Shown piece by piece: positions 42,701 through 51,707 of a stretch of 64,000 bases of DNA. The notes under the pieces are model-generated. The model worked only from the letters and a program-made list of their open reading frames with translations. It had not been told where the DNA came from and searched no databases. The stretch is from an uncultured Bacteroidales bacterium (GTDB lineage Bacteria > Bacteroidota > Bacteroidia > Bacteroidales > WCHB1-69): the NCBI GenBank assembly GCA_934699095.1, contig CAKUVI010000004.1, forward strand, positions 124,001-188,000, in the 5' to 3' direction. Positions within the stretch are counted from its first letter, which is position 1. The number at the start of each line of letters is the position of its first letter. A program made the translations under genes and the position numbers.

Positions 42701-43510
42701 TCAGTATATAAACGGGAATATTCTCTTGAGGTGTTTGCGTTCCATCTCCTCGCCAAACTCTGATTTGTAACGTTTGTAGAGAGAGTTGGCCCTGGGCACA
42801 AGGTTGGCAAATGTCCAGATGAAAAATACCAATCCCGAGATTGACCAAGTGAGGATGGCAAATCCCAACCACTCCATAAGTTCCCCTAAGTAGTTGGCAC
42901 TGGTGACATATTCAAACATGAAACCAGAGGGAAGGTAGTGTTTTGTATCGCTGTCGTCCTTGCGAAGATGTCTGATTATATAGTCGGATCTCAGATTTGT
43001 GTAAAAGCCGGCCAAGAAGATGAGAGTGCCGATTATGAACTGTGGCGACCAGAGCCATGCCGTGTCGGTGTAAGAAAGACCGAAAACAGTGTATTGGCAT
43101 TTGTATGACTCAAAGAAAATCCAATATCCCTGCATCATGGCATTAAGGATGTTGAACGCAATACCCATAAACATAATACCAAGGGGCATTTTGCTGTTTT
43201 TTCCCTTCATTATCCATGGAAAGACAAGCGAGCGTTGAAAGTAATGCGTCTCAAAAATCAAGAGAAAGACCATCGGGACCAAGTCGAAGCGGTGCGGGGA
43301 GGCTAACCAGATTATTATCATTGCCAAAAAAATCGGAAATTCCATCAAAAACCATGCAAGTTTGTTGTTGATGGGCTTTCCCCATTTGCTTGACAGGAGC
43401 ATTCCGTAGCCGGCATCCACAAAATAGAGTGCAATGAATACAATCACTGCAATGCCTATCATAACCCAGAGGTATATACCGAAGGCATTAGTAAGAAAAT
43501 CAGGATTCAT
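42701..43510 (-). CDS. Steroid 5-alpha-reductase-like integral membrane protein
   Basis: 269 residues from ATG 43508-43510 (MNPDFLTNAFGIYLWVMIGI). Six to seven hydrophobic helices are spread over the length. The C-terminal part contains LPSGFMFEYVTSANYLGELMEW and ANSLYKRYKSEFGEE, which match the 3-oxo-5-alpha-steroid 4-dehydrogenase domain (PF02544: xxF..V..PNY..E..EW, then H..Y...F). Such enzymes reduce a conjugated C=C with NADPH. A gut Bacteroidota steroid 5-alpha-reductase has been described; the substrate here is not known. An upstream ATG at 43549 is possible but overlaps sppA. It is cotranscribed with sppA, probably. Confidence 0.8.
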   Translation of the reverse strand: MNPDFLTNAFGIYLWVMIGIAVIVFIALYFVDAGYGMLLSSKWGKPINNKLAWFLMEFPIFLAMIIIWLASPHRFDLVPMVFLLIFETHYFQRSLVFPWIMKGKNSKMPLGIMFMGIAFNILNAMMQGYWIFFESYKCQYTVFGLSYTDTAWLWSPQFIIGTLIFLAGFYTNLRSDYIIRHLRKDDSDTKHYLPSGFMFEYVTSANYLGELMEWLGFAILTWSISGLVFFIWTFANLVPRANSLYKRYKSEFGEEMERKHLKRIFPFIY

Positions 43511-43535
43511 AACAAAAGAGTTTATTAAGAGTATA

Positions 43536-45356
43536 TTATTCGATGACAAAAGTCATAGGTATGCGTGCCAGAACGCCTTTTTGTTCGGAGGCGTTCTTCA
43601 AGCCTTCGTAAATGAAGTAGAATTGTCCCATCTCTTTCTTAATGGCAGCGTCAGTAGTATTGTCTTTTATATTGAAAAACATTGAAAACCAGTCTTTTTG
43701 AGCTGGATAGTAAACTACGCTGTAATCGTTCAAGGAGGCCAATTGTGCGGCTTTGGCCACGGCGTCGTCCAAAGAGCCAAGAGCGTCAACAAGGCCAATG
43801 TTCAGAGCGTCGCTGCCTGCCCAAACACGTCCCTGTCCAACACTGTCAACAAATGCCACGGAAAGCTTTCTTCCATCAGCCACACGTTTTGTAAAGGTGG
43901 CGTAAACATCTTCTATCGAGGCCTGTATCTTCTCACGCTCCACGTCATCCATAGTGCGGTATAGACTTCCAAAATCAGAATGTTTATTGGAACCAACCTG
44001 ATCGACAGTTATTCCAATTTTGTTTTTGAGAAAATTCTGCACTGCCGGAATCATTCCGAAAACGCCAATAGAACCAGTGATAGTGTTGGGTTCGGCAATG
44101 ATATAGTCGGAATTGCATGATATGTAATATCCACCCGAAGCAGCATAATCACCCATGGAGGTCACCACCTTCTTGCCGGCTTTCTTAGCGTTTTCGATTT
44201 CATGCCAGATGTTTTCTGAAGCCAATGCGCTGCCGCCGGGTGAATTGACGCGCAATACTATGGCTTTTACACTGCTGTCTTTGTAGGCTTTGCGGAATTC
44301 TTTGATGAAGGTGTCTGAATAGATACCGCGCTCGCTCTGGCCCTTGCCGTCACTGATCTCGCCATAGGCATAAAAAACAGCAACTTTGTCGCTCTTTGCT
44401 ACATTATTTGTCAATGATTTGGCATAATTTGCAATGGACACGTAGTTAGGCTTGTCGTTATTGCCCAAATTGAGTTTCGTCTTGATCACCTTTTCGGCAT
44501 CATCTGCGTATGCCAATTGGTCAACAAGTTTGAGTTCGAGAGCTGCTTTTGGAGAGGAGCAAAGCAGATTGTCGGCGATGCTGTTGATTTCGTCGGCAGT
44601 AAGTTTGCGCGATTTGGAAACGTCATCCACAAACACTTTCCACAGGGAATTCGCTAAGGTGCTCATCTGTTCGCGGTTGGCATCACTCATTTTATCCAAA
44701 AAGTAGGGTTCAACGGCACTTTTGAACTGCCCGTGACGGAATACTTGCACGTCGATATCCATCTTGTCGATGAGGTTTTTGTAGAACATAACCTGAAATG
44801 CGTATCCCTTCAAACTGAGGTCGCCCGAAGGATTCAGGAACACTTTGTCGGCAACAGTAGCCAAATAGTAGCCGTTTTGGGTATAGACATCGCTGTATGC
44901 ATATACAAATTTGCCTGATTTCTTGAACTGCATGAGGGCGTCGCGAATGGCTTTTACTGTTGCAGGTGAACCAGCTACAGTACTTGACTTTATGTAAATA
45001 CCCTTTATTTTTGAATCACCGGCTGCGGATTTAATGGATGCAAGAATCTTGTCCAATCCTATCGGTTGCTGCGCATAATCGCCGAAATCAAACGGCAACT
45101 CAACTGCCCGTTCCTCGATAGGAGCGCTCAAATCGACTAAAAGCACGCTGTTGTTTTTTACACCAGGAGTCGAGGAATTGGATGAGGAGGCCATCTTTTG
45201 AACCGATGCTATCATGGAAAGCATCATGATAAAGCCTAAAATGCACACTATTATTGATGATAGTACGAAACCTACCATTGAACCAAAAACCACTCGCCAA
45301 AACTTTCTGGAGCGGGTTTCAGGTTTGTAATTTTGATAATTTGCGCTGTTTTCCAT
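43536..45356 (-). CDS. sppA: Signal peptide peptidase SppA, 67-kDa type
   Basis: 606 residues with one N-terminal TM helix (about 26-50). Two tandem S49/ClpP-like domains. The C-terminal repeat has the nucleophile Ser in GDYAASGGYYISCNSDYIIA and the N-terminal repeat the general-base Lys region near KVFLNPSGDLSLKGYAFQ. It degrades cleaved signal peptides in the membrane. It is third in a minus-strand series gldA-like, Mop-fold gene, sppA, with 18 bases to the gene upstream. Confidence 0.95.
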   Translation of the reverse strand: MENSANYQNYKPETRSRKFWRVVFGSMVGFVLSSIIVCILGFIMMLSMIASVQKMASSSNSSTPGVKNNSVLLVDLSAPIEERAVELPFDFGDYAQQPIGLDKILASIKSAAGDSKIKGIYIKSSTVAGSPATVKAIRDALMQFKKSGKFVYAYSDVYTQNGYYLATVADKVFLNPSGDLSLKGYAFQVMFYKNLIDKMDIDVQVFRHGQFKSAVEPYFLDKMSDANREQMSTLANSLWKVFVDDVSKSRKLTADEINSIADNLLCSSPKAALELKLVDQLAYADDAEKVIKTKLNLGNNDKPNYVSIANYAKSLTNNVAKSDKVAVFYAYGEISDGKGQSERGIYSDTFIKEFRKAYKDSSVKAIVLRVNSPGGSALASENIWHEIENAKKAGKKVVTSMGDYAASGGYYISCNSDYIIAEPNTITGSIGVFGMIPAVQNFLKNKIGITVDQVGSNKHSDFGSLYRTMDDVEREKIQASIEDVYATFTKRVADGRKLSVAFVDSVGQGRVWAGSDALNIGLVDALGSLDDAVAKAAQLASLNDYSVVYYPAQKDWFSMFFNIKDNTTDAAIKKEMGQFYFIYEGLKNASEQKGVLARIPMTFVIE

Positions 45357-45374
45357 ATTGTCAGTTTTTAATTA

Positions 45375-46655
45375 TTATCTGAAAAAATGTCTGCGGGCAC
45401 TGTGGCACCCCGCATTCATGAACGAAATGTATTCCAAAAAAATCTCGTCTTTGTTCGAGGACAATTTTACATTAAAATGTTCTGATAAAAGTGCCAACTG
45501 TTGCAAGTTGTTGAACTCTATTGTTTTATTTTCTTCTATTTCAAAGTTATGAGGCACTTTGGCCGAGTCTGTATAAGTGCCCGACAACTCTTCCGGAAGA
45601 TTTGCCGGAAGGATGATATCAAACAAATCACACTCTTCAGACATAAAAGCTGTGTGCAGAATTGAAAATTCACTTTTTTTAACCTGATTTTTGACATTCT
45701 CATCAATAGGTTCGCCGTCGGGATTGCCAATGAAAACGTTTTTGAAAGATTGGTTGTCGATGCCTTGAACAACATCAATGCTGTCTGAGCAGATTGCCAT
45801 GCCGTAGATGTCTTCCATTTTTTTCGCTATCGTCTCATCTAAGGCTTCCCCGCCCGGTGCGATATGCGGAAAGAAACCCATATCAAAGAGACCTTGACTG
45901 TTGGTGTCGCCTTTGATGCAAAGGAATCCGGCGGCTGGTTTGGCCTGAATTTCAACAAGCATGCAAAGATTTTCAAGCTCATGGTATGCCTCTGCGCTCA
46001 AATATCTCTCCCATACTATGAAAACAGGATTGGAAACATTGAGTAAAATATCCACAAACTTTTGAATATCAGATATTTCCAAATTGTTCTTTGACAGAAG
46101 AACAGTCAAGTCGTCAAGAAGTATTTTTTCTTTATAATCGTTATAATTTTTTCCAAGGCCATTCACATAGATACCTTTTTCCAAATTATTTTGAAGAATA
46201 TAGAGATTCACGCTTCTGAAAAAGGAACAAAAGTCGGTTATGTGCAGGAATCCTTCCTCATTGAACCAGTATTTCGGAATTTCAGGGCAACGGGGAAGTA
46301 TCTCATTTATTGCTTTAAGAGTTTCATTATCAGACTTTTTATCAAACATGCAGAAGAAATAGTTTGCTTGATAGAGTTCAGCAAAGGGCACAATGTCGTT
46401 TTTATCTGCGAAAAAATCGGTGCCGCGTCTGTAATAATCAAGTGCAGACAGGGCGTTTGTTTTCAAGGCAGTGCGCGAAAATTTTTGCAGTTGATATAAA
46501 AACTCGTTTGAATAGTTTCCGGAACAGAGGAGTAAAGTCTCGTTTTTAGTGATGTTCTCGAATTTATTGGCTATAGTTGTAAAGGCTTCTTCAAATGATG
46601 ATTCTCTGAAGGAGCCATGAAATTTTATAAGAGGTTTTGTAATACGCTGGTTCAT
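45375..46655 (-). CDS. Stand-alone molybdopterin-oxidoreductase-fold protein lacking Fe-S domain
   Basis: 426 residues. The start MNQRITKPLIKFHGSFRESS aligns with the point where formate dehydrogenase/NuoG proteins leave their N-terminal Fe-S domain (R-x-T-x-PL-I-R ... W-x-E-A). It then shows LLCSGNYSNEFLYQLQKFSR, a VFIVWERYLSAE strand, SQGLFDMGFFPHIAPGG and ECDLFDIILPANLPEELSGTYTD, all typical of PF00384. There is no CxxC...C cluster and no C-terminal molybdopterin-binding barrel. It is probably a structural, cofactor-less relative of NuoG. It follows the gldA-like gene by 6 bases. Partner unknown. Confidence 0.7.
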   Translation of the reverse strand: MNQRITKPLIKFHGSFRESSFEEAFTTIANKFENITKNETLLLCSGNYSNEFLYQLQKFSRTALKTNALSALDYYRRGTDFFADKNDIVPFAELYQANYFFCMFDKKSDNETLKAINEILPRCPEIPKYWFNEEGFLHITDFCSFFRSVNLYILQNNLEKGIYVNGLGKNYNDYKEKILLDDLTVLLSKNNLEISDIQKFVDILLNVSNPVFIVWERYLSAEAYHELENLCMLVEIQAKPAAGFLCIKGDTNSQGLFDMGFFPHIAPGGEALDETIAKKMEDIYGMAICSDSIDVVQGIDNQSFKNVFIGNPDGEPIDENVKNQVKKSEFSILHTAFMSEECDLFDIILPANLPEELSGTYTDSAKVPHNFEIEENKTIEFNNLQQLALLSEHFNVKLSSNKDEIFLEYISFMNAGCHSARRHFFR

Positions 46656-46661
46656 TGGTGT

Positions 46662-47408
46662 TTATTTTTCTTGAGTGAGGGCATGGAAGAGTTGTTCCAT
46701 ACCTAAGGCATCGAGTTCGTCAGGGGTTTTCATGCCGACTTTTTCAGCGAGAAGGTGTAGGTCTTTAGTCAGCGTATCGGCAACCAATTCTCCTTTGTTG
46801 ATGATGATTACATGGTCGCACATAGCTTGCACCTCCTGCATGATATGAGTTGACAGCAGGACAGTTTTATTTTTGCCGTAGGATCTTATAAGTTCTCGTA
46901 TTTCAATAAGTTGGTTAGGATCAAGTCCGGTAGTGGGTTCATCGAGGATGAGCACTTCCGGGTCGTGTATCAGGGCTTGTGCGATGCCGACGCGCTGTTT
47001 ATAGCCGCGCGACAGGGCACCGATTTTCTTATGTTGTTCCGGGGTCAGTCCTGTTCTTTCGATGATTTCGTCAACGGCTTTCTTTTTGTCTTTCATCTTG
47101 TAAACTCCTGCCACAAATTCCAGGAACTCACGCACATACATGTCATAGTACAGTGGGTTGGCTTCAGAGAGGTAGCCGATGAGGCGGTGAAGTTGCAGGG
47201 GGTCTTTCCAGATGTCGATGCCGCACACTGAGACATCGCCCTCAGTGGGAGGGATGAGGCAGGTTACTATCTTCATCATGGTGGTTTTGCCGGCGCCATT
47301 AGGTCCTAAAAAACCGACTATTTCACCTTTTTTTGCTTCAAAACTAACGTCTTTTAGGGCAAATTGCTTGCCAAATACTTTGGATACGTTTTTAACAATG
47401 ATTGACAT
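46662..47408 (-). CDS. ABC transporter ATP-binding protein, GldA-like
   Basis: 248 residues, one ABC domain. Walker A GPNGAGKTT, Q-loop in LSEANPLYYDMYVREFLEF, signature LSRGYKQRVGIAQAL, Walker B VLILDEPTTGLDPNQ and a switch His in LLSTHIMQE. The NPLYYDMYVREFL stretch and LSRGYKQR are shared with GldA, the ATPase linked to gliding in Flavobacteria, but also with other exporters. The permease genes gldF/gldG are not next to it. Promoter box at 47432-47439. Confidence 0.82.
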   Translation of the reverse strand: MSIIVKNVSKVFGKQFALKDVSFEAKKGEIVGFLGPNGAGKTTMMKIVTCLIPPTEGDVSVCGIDIWKDPLQLHRLIGYLSEANPLYYDMYVREFLEFVAGVYKMKDKKKAVDEIIERTGLTPEQHKKIGALSRGYKQRVGIAQALIHDPEVLILDEPTTGLDPNQLIEIRELIRSYGKNKTVLLSTHIMQEVQAMCDHVIIINKGELVADTLTKDLHLLAEKVGMKTPDELDALGMEQLFHALTQEK

Positions 47409-47431
47409 TACTATCTTTTTATATCAAACTG

Positions 47432-47439
47432 CAAAGATA
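47432..47439 (-). promoter_or_regulatory. TATCTTTG -7 box for gldA-like operon
   Basis: Minus-strand TATCTTTG, 24 bases upstream of the ATG. Confidence 0.6.
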
Positions 47440-47544
47440 CAAAAATAGTGCACTCACAACCGAATTTGTTTTCAAATATCGTCATCTGGTGACAAACCAC
47501 CCAATGTATCTTGAATACGTATGACAGGAAGTGCGGAAAAACAA

Positions 47545-47573
47545 AAAGGAGCGATTTTTCAACCGCTCCCTTT
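47545..47573 (-). terminator. Terminator of hydG
   Basis: GGAGCG (47548-47553) pairs with CGCTCC (47564-47569), extended by A/T pairs. On the minus strand it ends CCTTTTTGTTTTT, 27 bases after the hydG stop. Confidence 0.7.
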
Positions 47574-47599
47574 CAACTAATAAATCAATTCACCAAAAT

Positions 47600-49054
47600 T
47601 TAGAAATACAGATCTCTTTCTCCTTTTTTAATGCGTTCAATTCGTTTCAAAAGTTCATCGCGGAACTTTTCGTCAACGTTTTCAATGTTTTTATCAATCA
47701 CTTTCCAACCTTTTTCAGCCACCTCAGGAGTTGCATAATCCACGAGATACTCGGTAAGGGTTAGGATTGCGTTAGGGGTGCAATAGCGTTTTATGAAGCC
47801 TGGCACACTGAATTCCATAAAGTGTTCGCCTGTTCTGCCGAGGCGGTAGCAAGCTGTGCAGAAGCTCGGTATGTAGTTGTTGTCTAACAGTTCATCGATG
47901 ATATCGCCCAATGTGCGGTCATCGCCGATCTTGAACTGTTCGCGGTGGAGGTTCTGGTCTTCAACTTTGTCGCTGTTCTTTTCGGTCTCTTCATGATGGT
48001 ATTTATAGTCGCCGATCTGCAGGTTTGTTCCGCCATCGATTTGGGAGATTCCGTATTGGATAGCTTTTTTGCGGAACTCCGGGTCTTCGCGGGCGGTCAA
48101 GATCATACCTGTGTAAGGTACGGCCAAGCGGAAGATGGCTATGATTTTCTCGAAAGTCTCGTCATCAACCATGTATTTTTCATCAATTTTCATACCGGAG
48201 GCATCTTTGATGCGCGGGAATGAGATGGTGTGCGGGCCCACGTTGAAGCAAGCCTCGAGGTGGTTGGTGTGGCGTATCATGGCCAACACCTCGAAACGCC
48301 AGTCATAGAGACCGAAGAGGATACCGAGACCGTTGTCGTCGATGCCGGCTTCCTGAGCGCGGTCCATGGCTGTGAGACGCCACTCATATTTGCCTTTCAT
48401 TGTGTTTGCCGGATGATACCATTTGTAGGCCTCGGGACTGTATGTCTCTTGGAAAATCTGGTAGGTGCCGATGCCAGCCTCTTTTACTGTACGGAAGCCT
48501 TCCACATCCAATGGTGCTGCGTTAATGTTCACGCGGCGTATGGATCCGTTGCCCTTCTTTGTGCTGTAGGTGAGTTTCACTGTGTGGGCGATGTATTCCG
48601 GACTGTATTTGGGGTGTTCGCCGTAAACCAGGATAAGGCGCTTTTGGCCGTCTTCCTCAAGGGCTTCCACACTGTGTACGAGCTCTTCATCTGTGAGGGT
48701 GGTGCGCACTTGCTCCTTGTTAGAAGAGCGGAAACCGCAATATGAGCAGTTGTTAATGCAATGGTTGCCGATGTAAAGAGGTGCGAAGAGCACTATTCTG
48801 TTGCCGTAGATGTTGCGTTTTAAGGTGCGGGCGCCCTCTTTTATCTCCTCAACCAATGCCGGATCTGTGGTGTTCACCAATACGGCGGTCTCCTCCATCG
48901 TGAGACGGTTTTTGTCTAACGATTTCTTGATGATTTCGCGAACGCGCTCAGGCGTGCTCTTTGTGTTGTTTATATAATCCCAGATCTCCTCCGGGTCGAT
49001 AAATGGTCTTCCTATCTCATCAGGAATTCTACATTTTTCAGGATTGAACTTCAT
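47600..49054 (-). CDS. hydG: [FeFe] hydrogenase H-cluster maturase HydG
   Basis: 484 residues. Radical SAM Cys99, Cys103 and Cys106 in CINNCSYCGF. The C-terminal HydG-specific second cluster motif is CX2CX22C, seen as CTACYRLGRTGEHF with the third Cys in FIKRYCTPN at exactly 22 residues, which separates it from ThiH. HydG cleaves tyrosine to p-cresol, CO and cyanide to build the [Fe](CO)(CN) synthon of the hydrogenase active site. It follows a TM1266-like regulator by 11 bases. HydE, HydF and the hydrogenase are outside the window. Confidence 0.95.
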   Translation of the reverse strand: MKFNPEKCRIPDEIGRPFIDPEEIWDYINNTKSTPERVREIIKKSLDKNRLTMEETAVLVNTTDPALVEEIKEGARTLKRNIYGNRIVLFAPLYIGNHCINNCSYCGFRSSNKEQVRTTLTDEELVHSVEALEEDGQKRLILVYGEHPKYSPEYIAHTVKLTYSTKKGNGSIRRVNINAAPLDVEGFRTVKEAGIGTYQIFQETYSPEAYKWYHPANTMKGKYEWRLTAMDRAQEAGIDDNGLGILFGLYDWRFEVLAMIRHTNHLEACFNVGPHTISFPRIKDASGMKIDEKYMVDDETFEKIIAIFRLAVPYTGMILTAREDPEFRKKAIQYGISQIDGGTNLQIGDYKYHHEETEKNSDKVEDQNLHREQFKIGDDRTLGDIIDELLDNNYIPSFCTACYRLGRTGEHFMEFSVPGFIKRYCTPNAILTLTEYLVDYATPEVAEKGWKVIDKNIENVDEKFRDELLKRIERIKKGERDLYF

Positions 49055-49065
49055 ATCGTTATCTT

Positions 49066-49323
49066 TTATTGTTGTGATGAAATCTTTGTTACAACAGCCT
49101 TAGTAGTGACGTTTTCTATCTTGCCTAACTGTCCTGAAAGAGAATTAATCTGGTCAACGGCGCCTTCCACAATAAGTGAAATCACGGCTACCGGACGAGC
49201 GTGAAAAGGAAGCCCCTGACGCGCTAAAACTATGTCTGCATAACGCGAAATCACTTCGTTAACCTGCGAAGACGCACTCCTGTCTGACAACAAAATCGTT
49301 ATTGTGCCAATTCTCTTTTCCAT
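49066..49323 (-). CDS. TM1266-family putative iron-only hydrogenase regulator
   Basis: 85 residues, no signal. The beta-alpha-beta pattern (RIGTITILLSDRSASSQVNEVI, LPFHARPVAVISLIVEGAVDQINSLSGQLG) matches the small NikR-C/ACT-like proteins annotated TM1266 family (TIGR03959). They are found beside H-cluster maturase genes. It is first in a two-gene unit with hydG. Regulatory function is by association only. Confidence 0.85.
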   Translation of the reverse strand: MEKRIGTITILLSDRSASSQVNEVISRYADIVLARQGLPFHARPVAVISLIVEGAVDQINSLSGQLGKIENVTTKAVVTKISSQQ

Positions 49324-49392
49324 CAGATTCTCTTTTGGATTAGGTTTCTCGACTAATAAGGTGCCACGCGGATTTTTTTAATCCGAATGAGC

Positions 49393-49423
49393 TTGCAAAA
49401 TTACATTTTTTTGCGTAACTTTG
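49393..49423 (+). promoter_or_regulatory. Promoter of the secreted hypothetical gene
   Basis: TTG at 49393-49395, 20 bases, TAACTTTG at 49416-49423, 37 bases before the ATG. Confidence 0.6.
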
Positions 49424-49460
49424 CACCTTCAAAATAAAAAGTAAATTCTTTCAGGAACGT

Positions 49461-50606
49461 ATGCGTAAAACATTGAAAATCTTATTGTTAGCAATTTTGA
49501 TATGCCAACTTGGCTCAACGGTTGCGCAAAAAAGCGTTCCTCCTTTCGAACAAAAATACAGGGAAGGTGAGGTTTTGGAGAACAACTTCATCTACGATGT
49601 GGCCAGAACCTATTACGTGGAAGCTTACGATTTGGCGCACGCCTCCCGTCAAAACAAGAATATCCAAACCAAAATCAAGCATAAAATTCAACGTATGGAT
49701 TGCTATGGGATGTTTTATCACCTTGTGAATCAGGCTGATATGTTAGAATTAATGCAGGATTTTGAAAGCGCTGGCAAATTTCTCTCCGATGCCATCAGGT
49801 TCGCTAATGACGAAAATCTCGATGTAAGAGAAATCGACTCACTGCAGGAACGCCTCGAAATTGTCATGAAAACCCATCAACTTTGCGAAATGCTGAACTC
49901 CGTCAACAAATACAACGAAAACGGCAGGTTCACCGATGCTAAACTGCTCTTCACTGAACTTACTTTGCAATCCTCAGAACTTCATCACTATTGGGAAAAA
50001 TATAATTTTCAAGACTCATTCATACATAAATTCGACAGTCTGAGTACATTTCTTACACTTAACAGATCCATTTCCCAACAATACAGAGACCTATATTCGG
50101 CAGATTTTGTCTTGATGGACAATCATTTCAGAAATATGCTTGACAAGACGGCATGGGAAAACGGTGAAGATTTTGAATCCGATATCTCCTTCTTGTTTTC
50201 AATAGACACAAATGGGGTAGAGGACAGAAAAGTGTCAAGTACATACAACAAAAAATCATTCACCGACTCACTCATCACCGCCTTGAACATGATTGAGCTT
50301 CAACAACCTCACCGCTACGGATTCTCACTTCCCACCGGCGACGTTATCTCCCATCACATCGTGTCTTCTAAAAAAAGTGTGACGTTAACAAAAAAGAAAA
50401 ACCATTACATCTATGGTGACCAGGAGTTTGAAAAATTCTTCAAAAATCTGATTTCCAATAATCTACGTTCTGCTCCTGAAGGCAAATATGTTTTTGTCTT
50501 CCATAAAAATGAGATAGACGGCCATCTGTCAGTGCACGCTGACCTTTCAAAAGCCAAAGGCTCCAAGGCCCGCCGCTGGTCAAAAAACAAAGTCATCGTT
50601 TTCTAA
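49461..50606 (+). CDS. Secreted helical protein of unknown function
   Basis: 381 residues with a signal peptide (MRKTLKILLLAILICQLGSTVAQ). The first 200 residues are helical with TPR-like spacing (DVARTYYVEAYDLAHAS, DFESAGKFLSDAIRFAN, NGRFTDAKLLFTEL). The C-terminal 130 residues look more beta-like and end in a basic patch (KAKGSKARRWSKNKVIVF). I recognise no family. It stands alone, divergent from the hydG unit and convergent with anmK 40 bases away. Confidence 0.75.
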   Translation: MRKTLKILLLAILICQLGSTVAQKSVPPFEQKYREGEVLENNFIYDVARTYYVEAYDLAHASRQNKNIQTKIKHKIQRMDCYGMFYHLVNQADMLELMQDFESAGKFLSDAIRFANDENLDVREIDSLQERLEIVMKTHQLCEMLNSVNKYNENGRFTDAKLLFTELTLQSSELHHYWEKYNFQDSFIHKFDSLSTFLTLNRSISQQYRDLYSADFVLMDNHFRNMLDKTAWENGEDFESDISFLFSIDTNGVEDRKVSSTYNKKSFTDSLITALNMIELQQPHRYGFSLPTGDVISHHIVSSKKSVTLTKKKNHYIYGDQEFEKFFKNLISNNLRSAPEGKYVFVFHKNEIDGHLSVHADLSKAKGSKARRWSKNKVIVF

Positions 50607-50645
50607 ATATCGCTCTGCAGATTACCTGATACGCTATCAAGAAAG

Positions 50646-51707
50646 TTACAGGTAGATACAGCCACCGCAGGAGTCTTCGTCTGCACCGGTGACACTTCGG
50701 AGTGTGTTGTTGTGTTTTTCTATTCTGAGAAGACCTAAAAAAGCGAAGATAAGAGCTTCTTTGTAATCAATAACGAGTTCATCAGGAACCACAATACTGG
50801 TATTTACGGCCATTTCTTGCATCCTTTTGATGAGGAATCTGTTTTTGGCGCCGCCTCCTGTGGTCAGCATCGAAATGCATTTCTCAGGAATAATGTTTAC
50901 AATCTGTGTACAAATATGCTCCAAAACAGTTCGAATCATGTCTTCGGTGCTGTTTTTTTTCGAAGAATCATCCAATAAAGGTCTAAAAATGGTTTCAAAC
51001 CACTCTTTCCCTAATGATTTAGGAGGATTTTGTGAATAGAATTGGATGTTGTTAAGTTTTTGCAGTAATTCTTGATCAATAGTGCCTTTTCGGGCAAGTT
51101 GACCATCTTTGTCGAAGGGCAGATTCAGTTTGTTGGCCAAATAGTTGAGGGCCATGTTGCAAGGAGAAACATCGAATGCGACTCTTTGGTCGTCATTGCG
51201 AAAAGAGATATTGGCGAATCCGCCGAGGTTAAGGCAGGCGTCGAATTGGGCGAAGAGCGTTTCGTCGCCTATTGGCACTAACGGTGCGCCTTGTCCGTGC
51301 AGAGCCACATCCTTTGTGCGGAAGTCGCAAACCACGGGGAGTTTCGTCTTTGCTGCAATGACAGCGCCATTACCTATCTGGGTTGTAAGCCCGATATTTG
51401 GCTGGTGGAAAATGGTGTGGCCATGGGAGGCTATGAAATCGGGGCGTTCGCCTCCGCCGAGCCAGTTGTTGATGCTGTCGGCGAAGAGTTCTCCGAGGTC
51501 ATTGTTGAGTCTTGCATATTCTAAAGCCGACATTTCAGTGGCGGTGGCCAACCGCATCCTCATCTCATCCGGATACGGGACTGTGGTGGCCTTGACTATC
51601 GTGTATTGCCACTCCGTCATTTTCCTTGAGAATCGGCACCACGCCAAATCTATGCCGTCAAGAGAGGTTCCCGACATCAGGCCTATCCCGTTCCACTCGC
51701 TTCTCAT
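50646..51707 (-). CDS. anmK: Anhydro-N-acetylmuramic acid kinase
   Basis: 353 residues. The ATP-binding N-terminal motif GLMSGTSLDGIDLAW, IASHGHTIFHQP, VCDFRTKDVALHGQGAPLVP and LTTGGGAKNRFLIKRM are family hallmarks. It phosphorylates and opens 1,6-anhydro-MurNAc for peptidoglycan recycling. Its ATG overlaps the TAA of the HAD-MurF gene (TAATG on the minus strand), so synthesis and recycling of wall precursors are translationally coupled. Confidence 0.95.
   Translation of the reverse strand: MRSEWNGIGLMSGTSLDGIDLAWCRFSRKMTEWQYTIVKATTVPYPDEMRMRLATATEMSALEYARLNNDLGELFADSINNWLGGGERPDFIASHGHTIFHQPNIGLTTQIGNGAVIAAKTKLPVVCDFRTKDVALHGQGAPLVPIGDETLFAQFDACLNLGGFANISFRNDDQRVAFDVSPCNMALNYLANKLNLPFDKDGQLARKGTIDQELLQKLNNIQFYSQNPPKSLGKEWFETIFRPLLDDSSKKNSTEDMIRTVLEHICTQIVNIIPEKCISMLTTGGGAKNRFLIKRMQEMAVNTSIVVPDELVIDYKEALIFAFLGLLRIEKHNNTLRSVTGADEDSCGGCIYL

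Noticed and set aside
45375..46655. Annotation as an active formate dehydrogenase
   Set aside because: There is no Fe-S cysteine cluster, no Cys/Sec ligand region and no C-terminal cofactor-binding domain.
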